This document shows, one piece after another, positions 1 through 5,518 of a DNA stretch of 5,518 nt (position 1 is the first letter of the stretch; each line of letters starts with the position of its first letter). The notes beneath the pieces were generated by a model that was given only the letters and a program-made list of their open reading frames with translations, made no database searches and was not told where the DNA came from. The position numbers and the translations under genes are program-made. The DNA lies in assembly GCA_021775515.1 (NCBI GenBank), contig JAJFHR010000437.1:1-5518 (forward strand). Direction: 5' to 3'. The DNA is from Hyphomicrobiales bacterium. GTDB lineage: Bacteria > Pseudomonadota > Alphaproteobacteria > Rhizobiales > JAJFHR01.

Positions 1-687
1 GTCGCATAAAATGACATTGTTCGGCGATACCCCCATTTTAGTGAGCAGGCTGAGCGAGGCTAAAGCCGCCGCTCCTGCACCATTGCAGACGATTTTTGCT
101 TTTTTAATGTCGCGCCCGGTAAGTGCCAAAGCATTGATAAATCCGGCGGCGATGATGATCGCGGTCCCATGCTGGTCATCGTGAAAAACCGGCACGCTCA
201 TTAACTCGCGCAGTTTTTCTTCGATAATAAAACACTCAGGCGCCTTGATATCTTCCAGATTAATACCGCCAAAGGCGGGACCTAGATAACGCACGCTATT
301 GATGAATTCATCAACGTCCTCGGTATCAACTTCCAGATCGATTGAATCGATATCCGCAAAACGTTTGAACAGAGCAGCCTTGCCCTCCATAACCGGTTTT
401 GATGCCAGCGCTCCCAAATTTCCTAGGCCCAAAATCGCGGTGCCATTTGAGATGACCGCCACCATGTTTCCTTTTGCCGTATAATCAAAAGCAAGATCAG
501 GATCTTCGGCGATCGCCAATACCGGCACAGCCACGCCGGGAGAATAGGCCAAGCTTAGATCACGCTGGGTGGAGAGCGGTTTGGTCGGGGTGATTTCAAG
601 TTTCCCCGGCTTTCCCACTTGATGAAATTGCAGGGCTTCTTGATCTGTAAACAGAGGTTTTTGGGGACCGGCAAACTCAGTTGACAT
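1..687 (-). CDS. maeB: NADP-dependent malic enzyme, N-terminal part (gene runs off the left edge)
   Basis: This enzyme oxidatively decarboxylates malate to pyruvate and CO2 with reduction of NADP+, a cytoplasmic step linking the TCA cycle to pyruvate and NADPH supply. The 229 visible residues cover the malic N-terminal domain and the start of the NAD(P)-binding domain. Landmarks are PTKPLSTQRDLSLAYSPGVA with the probable catalytic Tyr48, VMEGKA with the probable catalytic Lys103, the metal-site stretch FGGINLEDIKAPECF (Glu145, Asp146), FHDDQHGTAI (Asp170, Asp171), and a Rossmann loop GAGAAA at about 203-208. The short N-terminus and these motifs match the MaeB class, which normally has a C-terminal phosphotransacetylase-like domain and about 750 residues; that part is outside the window, so the hybrid form is inferred. 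I chose ATG at 687 because a GAGA lies 6 bases before it. An in-frame ATG at 693 is the alternative, and an in-frame stop at 709-711 excludes anything longer. NADP preference over NAD is assumed from the family, not read from residues. The reading frame is intact. Confidence 0.95.
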   Translation of the reverse strand, partial: MSTEFAGPQKPLFTDQEALQFHQVGKPGKLEITPTKPLSTQRDLSLAYSPGVAVPVLAIAEDPDLAFDYTAKGNMVAVISNGTAILGLGNLGALASKPVMEGKAALFKRFADIDSIDLEVDTEDVDEFINSVRYLGPAFGGINLEDIKAPECFIIEEKLRELMSVPVFHDDQHGTAIIIAAGFINALALTGRDIKKAKIVCNGAGAAALASLSLLTKMGVSPNNVILCD

Positions 688-909
688 TGGCATTCTCGCA
701 AAATGCAGTCACCCGGGCGTTTAAATGCCAAAGTGGATGCGGGTTGAAGGTGTCAAAAGCCTAATAGAGAATGGCTCCGGCGACAACCCATCGCACCTGA
801 CCGGATAAAAATAACAGCAGGAAGTCGGTATAACTATTCATCGACAGAAAAATATCGACCGGACTTACAACAAGATGCCAGAAGGACGGCTTTCTGATAA
901 GCTCTGGTA
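688..909. promoter_or_regulatory. Divergent intergenic region between maeB and mutS
   Basis: This non-coding stretch of about 220 bases separates the divergent malic enzyme and mutS starts, so it should hold both promoters. No strong promoter stands out. On the minus strand a perfect TTGACA sits at 756-751, but no good -10 box follows at 16-18 bases; TTTAAA comes only about 25 bases later. On the plus strand TTGAAG (744-749) is followed after 17 bases by GAGAAT (767-772), a weak pair matching 4 of 6 at each box. TATAAC at 829-834 resembles a -10 box but lacks a matching -35. I saw no tRNA, riboswitch or credible small gene. The regulatory role is inferred from gene layout alone. Confidence 0.5.
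824..859. repeat. Imperfect inverted repeat in the mutS leader
   Basis: GTCGGTAT at 824-831 can pair with ATATCGAC at 852-859 across a 20-base gap; seven pairs are Watson-Crick and the eighth would be G:U in RNA. The outer flanks also resemble each other (AAGTC on the left, GACTT at 862-866 on the right), with a short offset. It lies 50 bases upstream of the mutS start and overlaps the TATAAC at 829-834, so it could be a protein-binding site or a leader stem. It has no U-run and is not an obvious terminator. Eight-base arms can arise by chance, so this is a weak call. Confidence 0.25.
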
Positions 910-3693
910 ATGTCTCTAGAAAACAAAGATGATCGCACAGCTACAACTTCCAATGGCCGGGAAGATAAACCTGCGCCATCGTTTGGACTGCTGTCGGCCG
1001 CCGACAAAGTCACACCGATGATGGCCCAGTTTATCGAAATCAAGGCTGCAAATCCTGACAGCCTATTGTTTTATAGAATGGGGGATTTTTATGAGCTGTT
1101 TTTTAATGATGCTTTGGAAGCCTCGCGTACGCTGGGTATAACGCTGACAAAGCGGGGAAAACATGGTGGAGAAGACATCCCCATGTGCGGCGTTCCCGTT
1201 CATGCTGCCGATGATTATCTGCAAAGATTGATTAGGGCTGGATACCGGGTTGCAGTTTGCGAGCAGATGGAAAACCCGGCTGAAGCAAAAAAGCGCGGAG
1301 CAAAATCTGTCGTTCGCCGTGATGTTATCAGATTGGTTACGCCTGGAACTCTAACCGAAGATACGCTGCTCGATGCCCGCAGCCATAATTATTTGGCTGC
1401 AGTTGCACGTATCTCTCAATCAGAGAATTTTGCTTTGGCCTGGGTAGATATATCGACGGGTGAATTCAAGGTCATTGCTATTGACGAAAAAGAATTAGGT
1501 GCCGAGTTGGCCCGGCTTTCAGCCAGCGAGATAATTCTCCCCGAGGCGGTATTAAGCGATTTATCCCTCGGCAAAATCTGGCAGGAACAAGCTGCCGCAC
1601 TGGTACCGGTATCCAGTGTCAAATTCGACAGCATCTCGGCTGAACGCCGGCTCAAATCGTTTTATCGGGTAAAGGCGCTTGATGGTTTTGGAAATTTTTC
1701 GCGCGCCGAGCTTTCCGCTTGTGGTGCGCTGATTGACTATATTTCTATTACCCAAAAAGGTACCTGTCCTGCGATCAGGCCGCCCGAGCAGGAGTTTGCC
1801 GGTTCAACATTGATGATTGATGCCGCGACCCGGGCAAACCTTGAACTGACCCGTACATTATCAGGATCGCGCGAGGGCAGTTTGCTCTTTGTGATCGACA
1901 GAACGGTAACAGGTTCCGGCAGCAGGCGTCTGGCGCAGCGCTTGGCTGCGCCTTCCACCAACCCGGCACTGATAAATTCCTGGCTTGATGATGTAGACTA
2001 TTTTCGCGAAAATCCATCTTTTAGATCCTCCCTAAGAGATAGATTGCGCACCTGTCCGGATCTTGCCCGGGCGTTATCGCGCATCACCGTTGATCGTGGC
2101 GGCCCGCGCGATATGGGCGCGTTACGAGACGGATTGAAGATCGCTGAAATTATACCGGTTCTCGGGTCAAAAGATGCCGGTTTGTCAACCTTGCCGGATA
2201 ATCTTCAAAGAGCCATCGAAGTTCTAAAATCCACTGATGGCAAACTTAGGGAAATTCTCGAAACACAGCTTGCAGATGAATTGCCGTTAAAGACAAGGGA
2301 TGGCGGCTTTATTGCCAAAGGAGTTATGCCCGAGCTTGATGAATGCCTCGTGTTGCGTGATGAAAGCCGGAAATTCATCGCCGGACTTCAGGCCGAGTAC
2401 AGTGTTGAAACTGGAATTAAATCGCTAAAAATAAAACATAACAATGTGCTGGGTTTTTTTATTGAGTGTACTGCACAGTACACACAAAAGCTGATGTCAG
2501 AACCTTTGTCACAGACATTTATTCATCGCCAGACGCTGGCTAATGCTGTGCGCTTTACTACCGTCGAATTAGGCGAGCTTGAGGCAAAACTTTCTTCAGC
2601 TGCCGACCGCGCCCTGGCACTGGAGCTTGAAGCCTTCGGACACATGGCGGCGGAGGTCCGCAAGGCTGCTGCGATGATTGCTGGTGTTGCGGATGCCCTT
2701 AGTGAGCTGGATGTTGCCGCCGGTCTTGCTGAACTGGCTGACAAGGAACGGTATAATCGGCCGACGGTGAATGATAGCGGTGCATTTAAGATCAAACGCG
2801 GTCGCCACCCGGTTGTCGAAGCGGCTATCGAAAAAGATACTGATGGTGGGTTTGTCCCTAACGATTGCACCCTGGACGCCTTGCCGGATGCCACCGGCTC
2901 TGACGATGATGTTGCCAGGATTACGCTTCTTACCGGACCAAATATGGCAGGAAAATCAACCTATCTGCGGCAAAATGCTCTAATTGCGGTTCTGGCTCAG
3001 ATGGGCTCCCATGTACCGGCTGAAACCGCACATATAGGCATAGTCGATAGGTTGTTCAGCCGGGTTGGCGCTGCCGACGACCTTGCCCGCGGGCGGTCTA
3101 CGTTTATGGTTGAAATGGTAGAAACGGCGGCAATCCTCAATCAGGCAAATCCTAAATCGCTGGTAATATTGGATGAAATCGGCCGTGGGACGGCAACTTT
3201 TGATGGCTTGTCTATCGCCTGGGCGTGTGTTGAACATCTTCATGAGATAAATCAATGCCGGGCCCTGTTTGCCACCCATTTTCATGAATTGACTGCCCTG
3301 ACCGAAGTTCTGCCACATCTTGCTAATGCCACAATGCGGGTAAAAGAATGGCAGAATGAGGTGATTTTTTTGCACGAGGTTGGCCCTGGATCTGCTGACA
3401 GGTCTTATGGAATTCAGGTTGCCAAGCTGGCCGGTTTGCCAGCGAGGGTAACGGATCGTGCCAACGAAGTGTTGCAGACCCTTGAGGAGAACGATCGTTA
3501 TAAGGGCTCGGTATCTCTGGTTGATGATTTGCCGCTTTTTTCGGCCACGCGCCCCCTATCGCCACAGCACCTTGGCAACGCCTCCAAACTAGAGGAATAT
3601 GTTGAAACTGTATTGCCGGACGAAATGACCCCGCTGGAAGCGCTGGAAGTGCTTTATAAGCTTAAGAAACTGGCATTGGACAGCGATGACTAA
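910..3693 (+). CDS. mutS: DNA mismatch repair protein MutS
   Basis: MutS detects base mismatches and small insertion/deletion loops after replication and, with ATP bound, becomes a sliding clamp that recruits MutL. The 927-residue frame is complete. The mismatch-binding domain opens with TPMMAQ (35-40), followed by the Phe-x-Glu reader motif in RMGDFYELF (Phe60, Glu62). Connector and lever/core regions follow. The clamp region is around GFFIE (515-519) and HRQTLANAVRF (539 onward). The ABC-type ATPase carries Walker A GPNMAGKST (676-684), the signature stretch DDLARGRSTFMVEM (723-736), Walker B with Asp755-Glu756 in LDEIGRGT, and His790 in ATHFHEL. The C-terminus has DDLPLF (872-877), a candidate beta-clamp motif, and ends with an EALEVLYKLKKL helix typical of the family. 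It is longer than the E. coli protein (853 residues), partly from an N-terminal extension of about 24 residues. The start is the first ATG after an in-frame TAA at 898-900. Its ribosome site is weak: GAAGGA at 881-886 is too far upstream to help. No active-site residue is missing. Confidence 0.98.
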   Translation: MSLENKDDRTATTSNGREDKPAPSFGLLSAADKVTPMMAQFIEIKAANPDSLLFYRMGDFYELFFNDALEASRTLGITLTKRGKHGGEDIPMCGVPVHAADDYLQRLIRAGYRVAVCEQMENPAEAKKRGAKSVVRRDVIRLVTPGTLTEDTLLDARSHNYLAAVARISQSENFALAWVDISTGEFKVIAIDEKELGAELARLSASEIILPEAVLSDLSLGKIWQEQAAALVPVSSVKFDSISAERRLKSFYRVKALDGFGNFSRAELSACGALIDYISITQKGTCPAIRPPEQEFAGSTLMIDAATRANLELTRTLSGSREGSLLFVIDRTVTGSGSRRLAQRLAAPSTNPALINSWLDDVDYFRENPSFRSSLRDRLRTCPDLARALSRITVDRGGPRDMGALRDGLKIAEIIPVLGSKDAGLSTLPDNLQRAIEVLKSTDGKLREILETQLADELPLKTRDGGFIAKGVMPELDECLVLRDESRKFIAGLQAEYSVETGIKSLKIKHNNVLGFFIECTAQYTQKLMSEPLSQTFIHRQTLANAVRFTTVELGELEAKLSSAADRALALELEAFGHMAAEVRKAAAMIAGVADALSELDVAAGLAELADKERYNRPTVNDSGAFKIKRGRHPVVEAAIEKDTDGGFVPNDCTLDALPDATGSDDDVARITLLTGPNMAGKSTYLRQNALIAVLAQMGSHVPAETAHIGIVDRLFSRVGAADDLARGRSTFMVEMVETAAILNQANPKSLVILDEIGRGTATFDGLSIAWACVEHLHEINQCRALFATHFHELTALTEVLPHLANATMRVKEWQNEVIFLHEVGPGSADRSYGIQVAKLAGLPARVTDRANEVLQTLEENDRYKGSVSLVDDLPLFSATRPLSPQHLGNASKLEEYVETVLPDEMTPLEALEVLYKLKKLALDSDD

Positions 3694-3755
3694 ATTCAGG
3701 GTTTTGGAAATCGACCTCGAAAAATTGACCAACAGGATAACCGGATCAGACACAC
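3694..3755 (+). other. Short mutS-glnD spacer without visible terminator
   Basis: The 62 bases between the mutS stop and the glnD start contain no strong GC-rich stem followed by a T-run; the only palindromic feature is the small TCGACCTCGA near 3712-3721. TTGACC at 3725-3730 resembles a -35 box but has no matching -10 before the glnD start. With both genes on the same strand, read-through from mutS into glnD is the simplest reading. A separate glnD promoter inside the 3' end of mutS cannot be excluded. Confidence 0.5.
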
Positions 3756-5518
3756 ATGCGGATTGCTAACCCCAAGGAACTGATAGATGCCGTTGGGCTG
3801 AGGAAAGAGCTTACAGCTTTTGCCCGCGAACATGGTGAAAGCAATGCCCGGGCCTACGTCTTGGAGAGGTTGAAAGAAATCATAGCTTCAGGCCGCGCGG
3901 TTGCGCGCCAGCGGTTGGAAAAAAACGGCAAGGGAACACTTTGTGCCGCGACAATATCGTTCCTTCAAGATGAACTAATTCGTGTAATTTACGATTACAC
4001 TGTCACTCATATTTACCGCGCAACCAATCCCTCGGATGCTGAACGGTTGAGTGTTGTCGCGGTTGGAGGATATGGTCGCGGAACCCTGGCGCCGGGATCC
4101 GACATCGATTTATTATTTGTTCTTCCTTACAAGCAGACCGCCTGGAGCGAGAGTGTTATTGAATACATGCTCTACCTGCTGTGGGACTTGGGTTTTAAAG
4201 TCGGTCATGCCACGCGAAGTGTTGATGAATGCATTCGGCTGTCGATCTCGGATTTTACCATAAGAACAGCCACCTTGGAGGCCCGGTATCTGTGGGGTGA
4301 TGAAGAGCTTTATCAGGAATTATCAAAGCGGTTCCGGGAAGAAATTCTGTCACTGCCGGTCGAAGAATTCATCGAAGCCAAGATGGCGGAACGTAAAAAT
4401 CGACATCGGCGCGCAGGCGAATCCCGCTATCTGGTCGAACCCAATATAAAAGACGGTAAAGGCGGATTGCGCGATCTTCATACGCTTTTCTGGATCGGCC
4501 TTTATCTTTATCAGGTGCGCTCTCCTTATATGTTGGTGGATAAAGGCCTATTCACCCGGGAGGAATATCTCAACTTCAAGAAGAGTGAGGATTTTCTCTG
4601 GGCAACCCGGTGTCACTTGCACTTTTTGACTGGCCGGGCTGAAGAACGGTTAACCTTTGATCATCAACCCGAACTTGCCGCCCGGCTGGGCTATAAAAAG
4701 CGCGGCGGGCTTAAGCGGGTTGAGCGCTTTATGAAACACTATTTTCTTGTCGCCAAGGATGTTGGAGACCTGACGCGCATTTTCTGTGCGGTCCTCGAGG
4801 CTCAGGATATGAAAAAGGCGCCGGTGCTTTCAAGGTTTCTGCAAAAATTTACCCGCCGTACCACCAAATCTATATCCGGTTATGACCAGTTTGTTATTGA
4901 TAGCGGGCGGCTAAATGTCGCCGACCAAAAGGTGTTTGAAACTGATCCGGTTAATCTGATCAGATATTTTCATTTAGCCGGCGAACATAACGTTTTATTA
5001 CATCCCCAGGCGCTTAAACTGATTACCCGTTCACTTGATCTTGTGAATGAAAAATTACGCCGGAACAAAGAGGCCAATGCTCTTTTCCTTGAAATTTTAA
5101 CATCGGCGCAGAGTGCGGAAACCGTTTTGCGAAAAATGAACGAAGCCGGTGTTTTGGGTCGTTTTGTTCCCGATTTTGGCCGCATCGTATCGCTGATGCA
5201 ATTCAACATGTACCATCATTATACCGTCGATGAACATCTGCTGCGCGCAGTGGGAATTCTGGCGGAAATAGAGCGCGGGGAACTTGCCGAACAACATCCC
5301 CTGGCCAACGAGATAATTCATACCATTGAAAATCGCCGTGCTTTATTTGTCGCTGTTTTTCTCCATGACATTGCCAAGGGCAGGCCGGAAAGTCATTCCA
5401 TCGTCGGTGGACGCATCGCGCGAAAACTGTGTCCGCGCTTAGGTCTTTCCGGCGCGGAGACAGAAACGGTCTTCTGGTTAATTGAAAACCATCTGGCGAT
5501 GAGCGACTTTGCCCAGAT
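3756..5518 (+). CDS. glnD: Bifunctional PII uridylyltransferase/uridylyl-removing enzyme GlnD, 5' part (gene runs off the right edge)
   Basis: GlnD senses glutamine in the cytoplasm. When glutamine is low it transfers UMP to PII proteins (GlnB/GlnK); when glutamine is high it removes the UMP, which controls glutamine synthetase adenylylation and NtrB/NtrC signalling. The visible 587 codons include the nucleotidyltransferase site GGYGRG (104-109) followed by SDIDLLF, with metal-binding Asp116 and Asp118. Next come the family stretch EPNIKDGKGGLRDLHTL (from 228), YHHYTVDEH (486-494), and the HD hydrolase core FLHDIAKG with His537-Asp538, then a further His547 and the IENH segment. The remaining HD part and two C-terminal ACT domains, which bind glutamine in this family, lie beyond the window; full length in related bacteria is roughly 900-1000 residues. 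ATG 3756 is the first possible ATG after an in-frame TAA at 3738-3740. The only Shine-Dalgarno-like bases are GGA at 3743-3745. It follows mutS by 62 bases and is probably co-transcribed. All visible catalytic residues are intact. Confidence 0.97.
   Translation, partial: MRIANPKELIDAVGLRKELTAFAREHGESNARAYVLERLKEIIASGRAVARQRLEKNGKGTLCAATISFLQDELIRVIYDYTVTHIYRATNPSDAERLSVVAVGGYGRGTLAPGSDIDLLFVLPYKQTAWSESVIEYMLYLLWDLGFKVGHATRSVDECIRLSISDFTIRTATLEARYLWGDEELYQELSKRFREEILSLPVEEFIEAKMAERKNRHRRAGESRYLVEPNIKDGKGGLRDLHTLFWIGLYLYQVRSPYMLVDKGLFTREEYLNFKKSEDFLWATRCHLHFLTGRAEERLTFDHQPELAARLGYKKRGGLKRVERFMKHYFLVAKDVGDLTRIFCAVLEAQDMKKAPVLSRFLQKFTRRTTKSISGYDQFVIDSGRLNVADQKVFETDPVNLIRYFHLAGEHNVLLHPQALKLITRSLDLVNEKLRRNKEANALFLEILTSAQSAETVLRKMNEAGVLGRFVPDFGRIVSLMQFNMYHHYTVDEHLLRAVGILAEIERGELAEQHPLANEIIHTIENRRALFVAVFLHDIAKGRPESHSIVGGRIARKLCPRLGLSGAETETVFWLIENHLAMSDFAQ

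Noticed and set aside
299..484. A 61-codon plus-strand open frame inside the left-edge gene
   Set aside because: It lies wholly antisense to the well-conserved malic enzyme coding sequence and its Ser-rich product has no recognisable feature.
676..684. Walker A alanine (GPNMAGKST instead of GPNMGGKST) in MutS as an active-site defect; numbers here are MutS residues, nucleotides 2935-2961
   Set aside because: The Gly-Lys-Ser/Thr core is intact, and from memory this alanine is a common variant in alphaproteobacterial MutS.
751..756. Perfect TTGACA on the minus strand as a maeB promoter
   Set aside because: No -10-like hexamer occurs at 16-18 bases; the nearest AT-rich hexamer (TTTAAA) is about 25 bases away, so a full promoter call is not supported.
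834..1043. A 69-codon minus-strand open frame across the mutS start
   Set aside because: It overlaps the mutS N-terminal coding region in antisense, has no ribosome site or known motif, and is most likely a chance frame.
2523..2894. A 123-codon minus-strand open frame within mutS
   Set aside because: Its Ala/Ser-rich product is typical of an antisense shadow, and the plus strand here encodes the conserved MutS clamp and core regions.
2980..3375. A 131-codon minus-strand open frame within mutS
   Set aside because: It is antisense to the MutS ATPase motifs (signature, Walker B and the ATHFHEL histidine), so selection on the plus strand explains the sequence.
3694..3755. Possible transcription terminator after mutS
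   Set aside because: The only palindrome (TCGACCTCGA) is too short, and the following A-rich bases do not form a T-run on the plus strand.

Overview
The window reads as ordinary chromosomal DNA from an alphaproteobacterium of moderate G+C (roughly half G+C by eye, not calculated). The lineage is inferred from protein style: MutS with the GPNMAGKST form of the Walker A loop, GlnD with the GGYGRGTLAPGSDIDLL nucleotidyltransferase motif, and a MaeB-type malic enzyme. I recall this gene order from alphaproteobacterial genomes but could not check it here. Genus and species cannot be told from the window.

Layout: (1) The left edge holds the N-terminal 229 residues of a malic enzyme on the minus strand, reading out of the window. 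(2) About 220 bases of non-coding DNA (688-909) separate it from the next gene and must hold the starts of two divergent transcription units. No strong promoter can be named; one imperfect inverted repeat lies in the mutS leader. (3) A complete mutS (910-3693, 927 residues) is on the plus strand, with all key mismatch-recognition and ATPase residues present. (4) A 62-base gap with no visible terminator follows. (5) The 5' part of glnD (3756 to the right edge, 587 codons) encodes the PII uridylyltransferase/uridylyl-removing enzyme. It carries the nucleotidyltransferase site and the start of the HD hydrolase domain; the C-terminal ACT domains would lie beyond the window.

The three genes serve separate functions: carbon flow from malate to pyruvate with NADPH production, DNA mismatch repair, and nitrogen-status signalling through PII. 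mutS and glnD share strand and a short gap and are probably co-transcribed. maeB is divergent and shares only the intergenic control region.

I found no mobile element, CRISPR array, RNA gene, frameshift or sign of horizontal transfer, and no convincing new system. The findings are modest points about start sites, a candidate sliding-clamp motif in MutS, and possible leader structure.
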